The notes under the pieces are model-generated. The model ran no database searches and had not been told where the DNA came from. It saw only the letters and a program-made list of their open reading frames with translations. A stretch of 64,000 bases of DNA from Listeria monocytogenes ATCC 19117 (lineage in GTDB: Bacteria > Bacillota > Bacilli > Lactobacillales > Listeriaceae): the NCBI RefSeq assembly GCF_000307025.1, contig NC_018584.1, positions 2,373,501 to 2,437,500 on the forward strand. Reading direction: 5' to 3'. Both the position numbers and the translations under genes were made by a program. Shown here in pieces: positions 26,156-35,171 of this stretch (within the stretch, counting starts at the first letter, position 1; each line of letters begins with the position of its first letter).

Positions 26156-29100
26156 CTACTGTTCCCCCCCTTCGATATCCATTTTTGCTAAAATTGTTTC
26201 TGTTTTTTCATTGGTTAAATGTCTATATTGATTGCTTGCTAGAGATGGATCAAATCCACAAAATGAACGAAAACCACAAAATTGGCAAGGTGTTCTTTCT
26301 TTTAGTTTATATGGGTTAATGGAAACTGCTCCATCAAGTATTTTGTTCCCAGCTTCTTGGTATTTATGACGTACAAAGTGACGCATTTTATCAAATTCTT
26401 CTCTTGTCGCAGTTTTTGACCTCGCACTTAATTCACCATTTTGTTTTATTTCTGCTGGAACAATATTAGATGATTTACCTTTTTCAAGTGTCGTATCCAT
26501 CAATGATACAGCCACAGGATCAGATAAAATTAATCCTTTCATTTTAGAATTTTTTTGTAATTCTTTTGCGATAGCCTCATCACTTAACTCTTTCTCCGCT
26601 TGTACATATTGATTATGCATATGGAAATATAGTACTCCAGCTGGTTCTGCCGTTTTGCCAATCATTTTTTGTGCATTTGTAACTACAATATCCAAATACG
26701 TCAGCATTTGAAGCGCTAAGCCATAATAAACTTCCGTAAGAGCCAAATCATGTGAACTCGATTTATAATCTATAATGCGTAGGAATGTCCGATCTTCTTG
26801 TTCTGCCATATCAATCCTATCAATTCGACCTTGTAAAAGAAGTTCACTATTCGCTTGGAGCGAAATTTTTAATGGCGGAATGTCTCCTTTTAAGCCAAAA
26901 TCAACTTCTAAGCCGACTGGACGAAATGCACTACTTTTTGCTTGTTCATTTAGTACTGTCGTTGCCCTCGTTATGATTTGAAGCAATTTATACTGAATAT
27001 ATTCCATTCTTTTGGAGCTAAGTAGTATCTCATGCTGAATTTTAGGCGCTAGGAAAGTCATTGCTAATTTCGCCATTTGTCTACATTCTTGGTCTGTTAA
27101 ACTGCCCCAATCCAGATTATTTCTTTTTAATTCTGCTGAAATCCATTCCATTGCTCCATGGAAAATTTCTCCCATATCTACAGCTTGTAGCTGAAAATGA
27201 CCTCGTTCTTCTAATTTTAAACCATATTGAGCAAAATGTTGAAATTCGCAACTGAAAAATTTCTCCATTCTCGAGACACTCGCATGGATTGTTTCTCCAA
27301 ATAAGTTTTTGGCAGTTTTTTCTTGTAGTGGTTTTGTTTTATTTTCGTAATACAAACTAGATAACACTTGTTTAGCCATTCTAGATTCTTTTCCATTTTC
27401 AAAATAACTATTATAGGCATCCCACCATACACTAGATAGTGGATAACCTCGTTTGTACATTTGTAATTGACTCGTCAACAAACCTAATGTTGCTTGCTTA
27501 GAACGAATATAACTACTTTGTTCCGCATCACTTAATAAACCTGGGTCTGTTAAATAAACCGATTCGCTTAATTTTTTAAACTGGCCTTTTATTTTCCTTA
27601 AATAATTGGATTCACTTAGCACTTTACCTTCTTCATCCGCAGCAGGGTAACTAAGAAATAGTTTATCACTAGGCAAACTTATTATTTTATACGCCAATAA
27701 ATCTTCTTCTCCAATATTATTTTTAGCAGATGGCTTCAAATTACTAACCTCAGCACGCAAGGCATCCCTATCTTGATCCGAAAGAATCCCGTTATCCTTT
27801 TGGCGAAGCGGCATAACACCATCGTTCATTCCAATTGCAAAAATCACTTTCATATCTAGTAATTTCGCATTCTCCATATCAGATAAAACTACTTGATCTA
27901 AGGAAGGTGGCAAAAGTGAAAATTCAAGGGCATCTAGCCCAGTGGCAATAATTTCTACAAAACTATTTAAGTCTAAAGTTTCTTCACCTAAAACTTCTAC
28001 AAATTCATCCAAAAGCGCCGAAATAGCGCTCCATGCTTGCTCGTGCTCACGTGCAAGTTCTAGATAACCCTGCTCCTCTGCTCTTTGTCTCCATGATTCC
28101 AATCGTTCTACAGCATTTACTTGTTCTAAAAAATGATAAAGAGCTAAAGCAAATTCCATCCCTGTTTTTGCTTTCTTTAGATTTAACTCTAAAGTTGAAA
28201 GTGGGTTTACTATAAGACTTCTCATTTCGTTAATAATTGATTGCGTTTGAATTTCTTCATCTGTTTGAGGTAACACATTAGTTGATAGCCCACGAATCTT
28301 CCGATAAATCCAATCGCCTTCTTTTTCCCATTTCCATTTATTTTGAATGCCATTTTCTAATACATAGTTCTCTAGAATATCCGCTTTACGTCTAAGAACA
28401 CTTGATTTTTCGGCAACACCAAAGAAAAACTCTGTCTTAACTGCTTGAAAGATTGGTTCATACTTCCAATTAAACAAAATAGCATCTAAGCTAGAACGGA
28501 TAAACTCAATAAATGGGTGTTTCGACATAGCTCTTTTTTTATCAATAAAGATGGGAATATTATATGACTCCATCACTGTTTCACATAAAACGTCATAATC
28601 TCCGAGATTTCTTGTCAAAATAGCCATATCTTGATATCTGTATCCATTTAATGTGAGTTGACGAATTTCACGAGCAACCCCTTCTATTTCAGCACGTCTG
28701 TTGTTCGCTTGATGAACACTTAAGTTATGAGGTTCTTCTTTAAAAGCCATAAATTTATTGTGACCCCAAGCATTTGCTAAAAATGCTAATGATTCTGTTT
28801 TTGCCCGTTTATTCTCTAAGAAAAACTTATCTTCTTCTACATTAATACCATTTAATTTTGCCAGCTCTAATAAAGCATAGTAAGCCTCCGTACTTGCTTT
28901 AAACATGCTGTATTCATCTAATCCATGCTTGATTTCGGGCACATTTAAAGCTAAAGAAACTGTTACTTTATCACATTTTCGCATTAATGCACCAATGACT
29001 GTCAGCTCTTGTTGCGAGAAAGAAGTAAAGCCATCAATGACTATTTCCGTCTGATTTAAATAATCACTTTCTGTAATTTTTTCCGCAAGTAATCTCAAGT

Positions 29101-29629
29101 AATCTTCATTTTCGAGGAATTTATCTGCCAATAATTCTTCATACTTTTGATAGATTATTGATATATCGTGGATTTTATTGTTCACACTTGTAGACAGGTT
29201 AGTAGCGCTTTTCACCATATCTTCTATAGAAACTTCTTCTTGTTTCATTTCTTTAAATAAATTCGCTAACTCTGCATAGAAACCTTTTCTAGACGTAGCT
29301 CTAGAAAAGATTTTTAGTTTGTCTCTTTGATCGAGTGCAGCTTTTCTAATAACCATTTCGATTCCAGTTTGACTCAGAAAAGTTTTAGATAACCCACCCG
29401 TTTCTTGAAGTATTTTCCATGCTAAACGACTAAAACTAAATATTTGAGTCCCGAGCATTCCTTCTAAATTTTCTTTGTTTAAAAAGCTTGTCTCCATTTG
29501 AAACGTCATTTGATCCGGAACAATAAAGATGTATGTCTTAGAATTTTGTTTAATTTTTACGCTAACTTCGTCCATTAAATAAGTTGTTTTACCTGTGCCT
29601 GATCTACCTGCAATTATTTGAAGTGTCAT
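26156..29629 (-). CDS. addB: ATP-dependent helicase/deoxyribonuclease subunit B
   Basis: A 1157-residue partner of AddA. The N-terminal Walker A is [10 protein letters not shown] (residues 8-17); the helicase domain is otherwise inactive in the family but recognises Chi. The C-terminal nuclease shows [11 protein letters not shown] and RIIDYKSS. Four cysteines for the Fe-S staple are visible: one in [13 protein letters not shown] (near 800) and three in [12 protein letters not shown] near the end. I chose ATG 29629 (MTLQIIAG) with GGTGG upstream; the frame extends six codons further. Confidence 0.96.
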   Translation of the reverse strand: MTLQIIAGRSGTGKTTYLMDEVSVKIKQNSKTYIFIVPDQMTFQMETSFLNKENLEGMLGTQIFSFSRLAWKILQETGGLSKTFLSQTGIEMVIRKAALDQRDKLKIFSRATSRKGFYAELANLFKEMKQEEVSIEDMVKSATNLSTSVNNKIHDISIIYQKYEELLADKFLENEDYLRLLAEKITESDYLNQTEIVIDGFTSFSQQELTVIGALMRKCDKVTVSLALNVPEIKHGLDEYSMFKASTEAYYALLELAKLNGINVEEDKFFLENKRAKTESLAFLANAWGHNKFMAFKEEPHNLSVHQANNRRAEIEGVAREIRQLTLNGYRYQDMAILTRNLGDYDVLCETVMESYNIPIFIDKKRAMSKHPFIEFIRSSLDAILFNWKYEPIFQAVKTEFFFGVAEKSSVLRRKADILENYVLENGIQNKWKWEKEGDWIYRKIRGLSTNVLPQTDEEIQTQSIINEMRSLIVNPLSTLELNLKKAKTGMEFALALYHFLEQVNAVERLESWRQRAEEQGYLELAREHEQAWSAISALLDEFVEVLGEETLDLNSFVEIIATGLDALEFSLLPPSLDQVVLSDMENAKLLDMKVIFAIGMNDGVMPLRQKDNGILSDQDRDALRAEVSNLKPSAKNNIGEEDLLAYKIISLPSDKLFLSYPAADEEGKVLSESNYLRKIKGQFKKLSESVYLTDPGLLSDAEQSSYIRSKQATLGLLTSQLQMYKRGYPLSSVWWDAYNSYFENGKESRMAKQVLSSLYYENKTKPLQEKTAKNLFGETIHASVSRMEKFFSCEFQHFAQYGLKLEERGHFQLQAVDMGEIFHGAMEWISAELKRNNLDWGSLTDQECRQMAKLAMTFLAPKIQHEILLSSKRMEYIQYKLLQIITRATTVLNEQAKSSAFRPVGLEVDFGLKGDIPPLKISLQANSELLLQGRIDRIDMAEQEDRTFLRIIDYKSSSHDLALTEVYYGLALQMLTYLDIVVTNAQKMIGKTAEPAGVLYFHMHNQYVQAEKELSDEAIAKELQKNSKMKGLILSDPVAVSLMDTTLEKGKSSNIVPAEIKQNGELSARSKTATREEFDKMRHFVRHKYQEAGNKILDGAVSINPYKLKERTPCQFCGFRSFCGFDPSLASNQYRHLTNEKTETILAKMDIEGGEQ

Positions 29630-29734
29630 ACCCTCACCACCGAACATATGTTTTTATTTAGTTTACCATATTTGAGCAATCTGTCCAGAACTTTTTTCGA
29701 AGCATTTTTTGCTTGAAAATTTATAAAACAGCTC

Positions 29735-29770
29735 AAAAAAACTAAGATAGCTCTTACTATCTTAGTTTTT
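29735..29770 (-). terminator. Terminator of the IDEAL-domain gene
   Basis: AACTAAGATAG and CTATCTTAGTT form an 11-bp stem, loop CTCTTA, with A/T runs on both sides. It ends the small gene at 29779 before addB begins. Confidence 0.85.
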
Positions 29771-29778
29771 CATATATT

Positions 29779-30015
29779 CTAGTCAAAAGCTAGCATTTCC
29801 TGTTGAATTTTATTCATTTTTTCTGTAAGTTTCATAAATTCCGCTTTGTTCCTATTATCGAGAGCTTTATCAATTTCAGCTCTAAGTTGTTCTAATTTTC
29901 TCTCTTCTAGGAGCATCGTCAGGAAGCATTCGATAAAAACGTTTGTTAATTCTTTTTCACCCTTAAGGACACCCACCTGATTCATCAACGAATTAGAAAA
30001 ATCACGCATTTCCAC
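29779..30015 (-). CDS. IDEAL domain protein
   Basis: A 78-residue protein. Its C-terminal half (about 35-72, LEQLRAEIDKALDNRNKAEFMKLTEKM) fits the IDEAL motif of small Firmicute proteins. The N-terminal half (GEKELTNVFIECFLTMLLEERK) is the UPF0302-like helix pair seen in YpiB-type proteins. The function is unknown. I start at GTG 30015, 8 bases after GAAGGAG; the ATG two codons later is too close, and the longer upstream frame has no SD. It is divergent from comK, with a 22-bp palindrome between them. Confidence 0.8.
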   Translation of the reverse strand: MEMRDFSNSLMNQVGVLKGEKELTNVFIECFLTMLLEERKLEQLRAEIDKALDNRNKAEFMKLTEKMNKIQQEMLAFD

Positions 30016-30041
30016 GACTACCACTCCTTCACTCATATTTA

Positions 30042-30063
30042 TTACAATTTTGAAAAATTGTAA
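30042..30063. promoter_or_regulatory. 22-bp palindrome between the IDEAL gene and comK
   Basis: TTACAATTTT (30042-30051) and AAAATTGTAA (30054-30063) are perfect 10-bp inverted arms around GA. It lies 26 bases upstream of the IDEAL gene start, in the 5' leader or core promoter of that gene, and about 77 bases before the comK -10. It is a candidate operator; no regulator is assigned. Confidence 0.5.
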
Positions 30064-30136
30064 TATACTAAGAAAAAACAGAAAACAGCTTGAAAATACA
30101 ACTTTACCAAAATCTAATGACTTGCAAATTACCATG

Positions 30137-30145
30137 TGCTATAAT
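30137..30145 (+). promoter_or_regulatory. Extended -10 promoter of comK
   Basis: TGCTATAAT is a perfect extended -10 (TG-N-TATAAT). TGACTT at 30118-30123 is a -35 candidate at 16 bases. The transcript would carry a leader of roughly 115 bases. Confidence 0.55.
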
Positions 30146-30265
30146 GACAAAAAATAACTCATAACTAACTTTGATGCTTAGTCGTTACTTAGAAGTTTTG
30201 CTTATTAGGCAATAACTCTAGGTTTCTTCTTAGACATAAATACAAACATAGAGGAGTTGAATGAA

Positions 30266-30874
30266 ATGAAAAAAGAACAAATCAGTACTCAGTTTTATGA
30301 AGTAAACCCGCACACAATGATTATTTTTCCAAAAAAATCTGGAAGTATAGTCTATTCAGAAATTTATGAAGTTGATTCCCATTATACTTCTAAATTTACC
30401 CCGTTTGAACTAATTAAAACCAGCTGTAACTTTTTCGGATCAAGCTATGAGGGACGCAAAGAGGGAACTAAACACTTAATTGGTGTTACCCATAAGCCAC
30501 CCATTATCATTGACCCAGTCACTTCTACTTATGTATTTCCAACTGTAGCACCTAGTTCAACAGAATGTATTTGGATTTTCCCACAACATATTAAAGATTA
30601 TCATGCAATTGGATTTAACCACACTTTAATAACATTTTCTAATATGGAAACCTTTGAGATTGATATGTCTTTAGCATCTTTTAATAATCAGATTGCTAGA
30701 ACCTCCATGTTACATATGAAATTTTCTCAAAAAATGCGTATAATGGAGAGTAATTTTCCTTCAATGAATAGGTTTTTCCCACCAACCACTCTTGCTGCTG
30801 AACCTAGACGTTATTACAGCACCATGCTTCCAAATAACGAAGATCCTAATGAGCCTCAAGATCCTGAGCAGTAA
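30266..30874 (+). CDS. comK: Competence transcription factor ComK, intact
   Basis: A 202-residue ComK, the master activator of DNA-uptake genes, which binds AT-rich boxes as a tetramer. The N-terminal EVNPHTMIIFPK, the centre HLIGVTHKPPIIIDP and the C-terminal region to about 170 match ComK of Bacillus (192 residues); the tail EDPNEPQDPEQ is extra. In EGD-e and 10403S the gene is split by an A118-family prophage; here it is continuous from start to stop. ATG 30266 follows AGAGGAG by 9 bases. Whether ComK is active depends on inputs outside the window. Confidence 0.95.
   Translation: MKKEQISTQFYEVNPHTMIIFPKKSGSIVYSEIYEVDSHYTSKFTPFELIKTSCNFFGSSYEGRKEGTKHLIGVTHKPPIIIDPVTSTYVFPTVAPSSTECIWIFPQHIKDYHAIGFNHTLITFSNMETFEIDMSLASFNNQIARTSMLHMKFSQKMRIMESNFPSMNRFFPPTTLAAEPRRYYSTMLPNNEDPNEPQDPEQ
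30437..30439 (+). other. Probable unoccupied attB core (GGA) of A118-type phages in comK
   Basis: A118 is known to integrate inside comK with a 3-bp GGA core. From memory the site lies in the segment TTTTTCGGATCAAGCTATGA, which occurs here at 30431-30450. No flanking attL/attR or phage genes are present, so the site is empty. The exact core position is recalled, not derived. Confidence 0.6.
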
Positions 30875-30888
30875 CTTTAAAACCAAAT

Positions 30889-30918
30889 AAAAGCCAGTTA
30901 CATAATAGTAGCTGGCTT
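30889..30918 (-). terminator. Terminator between comK and the XRE gene
   Basis: AAGCCAG (30891-30897) pairs with CTGGCTT (30912-30918). The minus strand continues with TTTATTT, so it serves mainly the XRE gene. Toward comK the T-tract is poor. Confidence 0.65.
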
Positions 30919-30928
30919 CTCCTTAAAA

Positions 30929-31276
30929 TTATTTTTTATTTTCAATCGCATCTGCAATTCGTTTTAACATTAATAACTCATCCTCTGAGTATGTATAAGG
31001 TAATTCTAAATACCATTTCTCGAGTTCCGGATTTCCAATTAAAGGAAAGGCGTTTACCGAATTCTTTTCTCGCAAACCAGCTACATCATCTAATAAAAAA
31101 TCGGTTGTTGTTCCAAGAATTTCTGCTAATTTAGCCAAAATAAAAATTGGCGGTCGGTGGTTATCATTTTCATACTTGCTTATTGTGGATGCAGTTGTCC
31201 CGATTTTCGCAGCCAGTTGTTTTTGTGTTAACCTATTTTTCTTTCTTAAATGAATTAATTTTTCTCCAAATTCCAA
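30929..31276 (-). CDS. XRE family transcriptional regulator
   Basis: A 115-residue protein with an N-terminal Cro/CI helix-turn-helix (about 4-60: RLTQKQLAAKIGTTASTISKYENDNHRPP) and a short C-terminal acidic tail. It resembles the SinR/ImmR-type chromosomal regulators; the targets are unknown. I place the start at TTG 31276, about 8 bases after GAGG; a GTG nine bases upstream overlaps that SD. Its position beside the comK phage site is worth noting, but no phage remnants surround it. Confidence 0.8.
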   Translation of the reverse strand: MEFGEKLIHLRKKNRLTQKQLAAKIGTTASTISKYENDNHRPPIFILAKLAEILGTTTDFLLDDVAGLREKNSVNAFPLIGNPELEKWYLELPYTYSEDELLMLKRIADAIENKK

Positions 31277-31337
31277 TACGCCCACCTCACTTCACTTCCA
31301 GTATAGCAATTTTTCGGAAATAATTCGAGAAATTACT

Positions 31338-31375
31338 AAAAAGAAATCGCCTTTTTAGTTTCAAAAGACGATTTC
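31338..31375 (-). terminator. Terminator of the fructose operon
   Basis: GAAATCG (31343-31349) pairs with CGATTTC (31369-31375), with CTTTT/AAAAG inside. The minus strand ends in a T-run. Confidence 0.85.
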
Positions 31376-31381
31376 CATATT

Positions 31382-33280
31382 TTATACAGTTGGTTTCTTA
31401 CGTAGAACACCAATTAATCCTGCGCTGATTAATGTTCCAATAATAATTGCAATAATATAGAACCAAGGTTGGGATACAAGGAAGATAACAAAAACTCCTC
31501 CGTGAGGTGCTAATACTTTAATGTTTAAGAACATTACTACCGCACCTGTGATAGCACTTCCGGCAATAAAACTCGGAATCATTCGAAGTGGATCGGCCGC
31601 TGCAAATGGAATAGCTCCTTCAGTAATGAATGAAGCACCCAAAATAGAGTTAGTTAAGCCTGCATCACGTTCTTGAGCTGTAAATTTATTTCTAAAAATA
31701 AGAGTTGCTACAAACGTTGCTAGTGGTGGTACCATGCCAGCAGCCATTGTTGCTGCCATGATTGCGCTACCGCCTGTTGCTACACTAGCTGCGAGTGTAC
31801 CCGTTGCAAATATATAAGCAGCTTTATTAATTGGTCCACCTAAATCCGCTGCCATCATTGCACCTAACAGTAATCCTAAAATAACTGCGTTCGTTCCACT
31901 TAAACTATTCAAGAAGTCATTCAACCAAGTGTTCAATGCGCTCATTGGTACATTTAATAGCAACATTAAAAGTCCGACAATTAACACCGATAAAACTGGA
32001 TAGAATAAAACTACTTTGATACCGTCTAATGTTTTTGGTAACTTTTTAAGTGCTAGTTTAATTAACTCTACTGCATAACCTGCAAGGAAACCACCAACAA
32101 GTGCTCCAAGGAAGCCTGCACCACCAACAGATGCTACTCCACCTGCAACAAAACCTGCTACAAGTCCTGGTCTATCCGATATACTGTAGGCAATATATCC
32201 AGCGAATACTGGAAGCATGAAGCCGAATGCAACATCACCGATTTGTTTTAATAGTGCTGGGATTTCGTTATATGAACCAAGTTTTGCGAGTTGATCTTGA
32301 GGAACACCTAACATTTGATCAAGCATAAACGCGATGGCGATAGCGATACCTCCACCAATTACAAACGGCAACATGTGAGAAACACCGCTCATTAAATGTT
32401 TATAAATTTGTTGACCGATAGAAAGTCCGTCTGCGCTCTCCGTAGCTTGACTACCTTCCTCTGCTTTATAAATTGGAGCATTGCCTGAAATTGCTTCTTT
32501 AATTAGTTCTTCTGGTTTATGAATTCCCGCTGCAACTGGTTTAGCAATTAAATGCTTCCCGTCAAAACGAGGCATATCTACTTGTACGTCAGCTGCAATA
32601 ATAACTCCATCAGCTTCTGCAATTTCTTTATCTGTTAAACGGTTTTCAACGCCTCTAGAGCCATTTGTCTCAACTTTGATTCGTACACCTAATTTATTAG
32701 CAGTTTCTTGTAATTTTTCTGCAGCCATATAAGTATGTGCAATTCCTGTTGGACATGCTGTAACTGCTACGACTGATTTACCAGTTTCATTGGTTGAGGT
32801 TGGAGCAACGACTGTTTCTTCTGCGTCTTCTTGTTCATTGTTGAATAAATTGATTACTTCCTCTGGAGTTTTAGCATCTCTTAACGATTGCACAAACGCT
32901 GGATGAACCAATAATCTAGAAAGAGCTGCTAAAGTTTCTAAATGAGTTGCATTAGCGCCATCTGGAGCAGCAATCATAAAGAATAAGTGTGCTGGCTGAC
33001 CATCTAAAGCATCATAATCCAATCCTTTTTCACTCTTAGCAAAAACAACAGTTGGTTCATTTACTGCTTTTGTTTTCGCGTGAGGCATTGCAATTCCTTC
33101 ACCTACACCAGTAGAACTCTGTGCTTCACGGTTCATTATAGCTTCTTTAAACAGCACCTCATCATTAATTTTCCCGTTGCTCTTTAACGAAGCAATCATT
33201 TCATCGATGGCAGCTTCTTTTGTCGTTGCCTGTAATGACATAATCATAACATCTTTGCTTAATAAATCAGTGATTCTCAT
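31382..33280 (-). CDS. fruA: Fructose-specific PTS transporter EIIABC
   Basis: A 632-residue permease that takes up fructose and phosphorylates it at C1. Domain order is EIIA (1-150, phospho-His67 in GIAMPHAKT), EIIB (about 168-265, phospho-Cys176 in TACPTGIAHTYM) and EIIC (about 290-630, with some ten helices and GGPINKAAYIF). The order and length are standard for FruA of Firmicutes. It is last in fruR-fruB-fruA, with its SD (GGGAGG) overlapping the end of fruB. Confidence 0.95.
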   Translation of the reverse strand: MRITDLLSKDVMIMSLQATTKEAAIDEMIASLKSNGKINDEVLFKEAIMNREAQSSTGVGEGIAMPHAKTKAVNEPTVVFAKSEKGLDYDALDGQPAHLFFMIAAPDGANATHLETLAALSRLLVHPAFVQSLRDAKTPEEVINLFNNEQEDAEETVVAPTSTNETGKSVVAVTACPTGIAHTYMAAEKLQETANKLGVRIKVETNGSRGVENRLTDKEIAEADGVIIAADVQVDMPRFDGKHLIAKPVAAGIHKPEELIKEAISGNAPIYKAEEGSQATESADGLSIGQQIYKHLMSGVSHMLPFVIGGGIAIAIAFMLDQMLGVPQDQLAKLGSYNEIPALLKQIGDVAFGFMLPVFAGYIAYSISDRPGLVAGFVAGGVASVGGAGFLGALVGGFLAGYAVELIKLALKKLPKTLDGIKVVLFYPVLSVLIVGLLMLLLNVPMSALNTWLNDFLNSLSGTNAVILGLLLGAMMAADLGGPINKAAYIFATGTLAASVATGGSAIMAATMAAGMVPPLATFVATLIFRNKFTAQERDAGLTNSILGASFITEGAIPFAAADPLRMIPSFIAGSAITGAVVMFLNIKVLAPHGGVFVIFLVSQPWFYIIAIIIGTLISAGLIGVLRKKPTV

Positions 33281-33281
33281 T

Positions 33282-34205
33282 TTAGTTCCTCCCTGTTATT
33301 TTGGTTATCTTCACTTGCGGTAATAGTTCATCTATTAGTTCTTTTTGGGCTAAATCTGTTGAAAATGCAGTAGCTCCACCTGTTGCAACTCCTGCAGCAA
33401 AAGCTTTAACGGGATCTCTCGTTTTATCAAAAGTCCCAACAAAGCCTGCAATCATTGAGTCTCCAGCACCTACGGAATTTTTCAGTTCCCCTTTTAATGC
33501 ATCGGCGAAGTAAACATCTTCTCCTGTAAATAGAAGCGCTCCGTCACCAGCCATGGACACGATTACATGTTGCGCGCCTAATTCTAAACATTTTTTCCCG
33601 TATGGGATAAGTTCTTCTACGCTACCAAGTTTCACGCCAAATAGGTCTGCTAGTTCGTGGTGATTTGGTTTAATTAGAATCGGGTGGTTTGGTAATGCAT
33701 CTAGCAGTTCTTGACCAGTTGTATCAATCATAAATTCAGCTTTTTTTTCTTTGCAAATTTGAATTATTTTATTGTAAAAATCATTTCCAAGTGAAGGAGG
33801 CACACTACCAGATAAAATAACAATATCGTTAGCAGTTACTTTATCCATCACTTTCAAAAATCCATTGATTTCTTTTTCAGAAATAGCTGGCCCTAGACCA
33901 TTAATTTCTGTTTCTTCTCCGTGTTTTAGTTTGATATTAATACGAGTGTCATCTTTCACTGTTACAAAGCCAGTTTTCACACCTTCGTTTTGTAGCCAGT
34001 CTTTGATAAAATTGCCTGTAAATCCACCTAAAAATCCTGTAGCAAGACTTGGTACATTTAATTGATTTAAAACTCTGCTGACATTAATTCCTTTGCCACC
34101 AGGTAGTTTATAATCTTGCTTCATGCGATTAAGACCGCCAAGATTTAATTGGTCGATTTGTACAATATAATCAATTGATGGGTTTAAAGTAATTGTATAA
34201 ATCAT
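33282..34205 (-). CDS. fruB: 1-phosphofructokinase
   Basis: A 307-residue PfkB-family kinase that converts fructose 1-phosphate to fructose 1,6-bisphosphate. The first PfkB signature GGKGINVSRVL is near 37-47, and the second, VGAGDSMIAGF, near 245 with the catalytic Asp. It overlaps fruR by 4 bases (ATGA) and precedes fruA by one base, so the operon is tightly coupled. The symbol follows the Listeria usage; Bacillus calls it fruK. Confidence 0.95.
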   Translation of the reverse strand: MIYTITLNPSIDYIVQIDQLNLGGLNRMKQDYKLPGGKGINVSRVLNQLNVPSLATGFLGGFTGNFIKDWLQNEGVKTGFVTVKDDTRINIKLKHGEETEINGLGPAISEKEINGFLKVMDKVTANDIVILSGSVPPSLGNDFYNKIIQICKEKKAEFMIDTTGQELLDALPNHPILIKPNHHELADLFGVKLGSVEELIPYGKKCLELGAQHVIVSMAGDGALLFTGEDVYFADALKGELKNSVGAGDSMIAGFVGTFDKTRDPVKAFAAGVATGGATAFSTDLAQKELIDELLPQVKITKITGRN

Positions 34206-34954
34206 TTTTCTACCTCGATTATTTTAGTTTTTTGGATAAAGGATTCTTTTACTGCAGAAGGAATGTAATCTGTCACAATAGTTGCTTCTTCTATTGAAAA
34301 CATTTTTGAAAAATTCACTTCATTGAATTTTGTATGGTCCGCTACAACAAAAACGCGATCAGCACGTTCTTTTGCAGCACGTTTTACAAATGCCTCTTCC
34401 ATATCAGGTGTTGTGTAGCCATGCTCCGGATGCATCGCGTTGGTACCAATGAAAGCTTTATCAAAATGATAGTTTTGAATGTTATCTAAGGCAACTGCAC
34501 CAATAATTGCTTTTGTATGCACTTTCATTTTGCCGCCTAAAAGATAAGCATCTATATTTTGACGAACAAGCTCTTCAATATGGGTTAATCCATTTGTCAC
34601 TACTGTGATATTTCGATTTGCTAGGTGAGTAATTAATTCTAATGTTGTGGATCCTGCATCTAAATAGATACAATCATTTTCTTCCACTAGGCTTGCACAA
34701 TATGCAGCAATTACTTTTTTACTTTGAATGTTTTTGAATGATTTTTCATTCATACTTGGTTCTTGATTATGAAGTTTTACAAGTTTCGCCCCGCCGTGTA
34801 CGCGCTGAATTAATCCTTGTTCTTCTAACTCGATTAAATCACGGCGAATGGTTGACTCTGAGGTAGCAAGACCTTCAACTAATTCTTGTAATTTAATCAC
34901 ACCAAGTTTCTCAATACTCTCCATAATAAGTTGTTTACGCTCTGCATTTAACAT
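34202..34954 (-). CDS. fruR: DeoR family repressor of the fructose operon
   Basis: A 250-residue regulator with an N-terminal DeoR helix-turn-helix (about 5-58, LQELVEGLATSESTIRRDLIELEEQG) and a C-terminal ribose-5-phosphate-isomerase-like sensor (YLDAGSTTLEL near 95, DKAFIGTNAM). By family it should bind a fructose phosphate and repress its own operon. I start at ATG 34954, 6 bases after GGAGGAG; the 17-codon upstream extension lies before that SD. It is first in the operon. Confidence 0.9.
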   Translation of the reverse strand: MLNAERKQLIMESIEKLGVIKLQELVEGLATSESTIRRDLIELEEQGLIQRVHGGAKLVKLHNQEPSMNEKSFKNIQSKKVIAAYCASLVEENDCIYLDAGSTTLELITHLANRNITVVTNGLTHIEELVRQNIDAYLLGGKMKVHTKAIIGAVALDNIQNYHFDKAFIGTNAMHPEHGYTTPDMEEAFVKRAAKERADRVFVVADHTKFNEVNFSKMFSIEEATIVTDYIPSAVKESFIQKTKIIEVEK

Positions 34955-35000
34955 TATTACTCCTCCATCCAAAGTCAGTTTACCATCTTTTTCTTTCAAA

Positions 35001-35094
35001 ATCAACCGTTTTCATTCAAAAACAATCACACATTTTCAAATTCATTCATATTATACCATGTATATCGCCATAACCCTTCACAATTATTCATTCA
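35001..35094 (-). promoter_or_regulatory. Fructose operon promoter region with TTCATTCA repeats and cre-like site
   Basis: On the minus strand an extended -10 (TGGTATAAT, plus 35048-35056) lies about 95 bases before fruR. The octamer TTCATTCA (plus strand) occurs at 35011-35018, 35041-35048 and 35087-35094; the first two are exactly 30 bases apart. A cre-like ATGAAAACGGTTGATT lies at 34999-35014, downstream of the -10. The repeats are candidate FruR sites. Confidence 0.45.
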
Positions 35095-35171
35095 GCGTTT
35101 TTCTTATACAGTTCTAATTTTTAGCAGTATACTTGGTTAGAAGATAATTTTCATTTTAGGAGGAGTTATTC

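Noticed and set aside
22447..29629. Plus-strand frames of 60-70 codons opposite addA and addB
   Set aside because: They are short antisense shadows without SDs or recognisable composition.
30064..30136. ComK-type AT boxes (AAAA-N5-TTTT) for autoactivation
   Set aside because: Only near matches with wrong spacing were found; the AT-rich background makes them expected by chance.
30929..31276. XRE gene as a phage repressor remnant beside the comK attachment site
   Set aside because: No integrase, att repeat or other phage gene flanks it, and base composition is like its neighbours; a chromosomal regulator is simpler.
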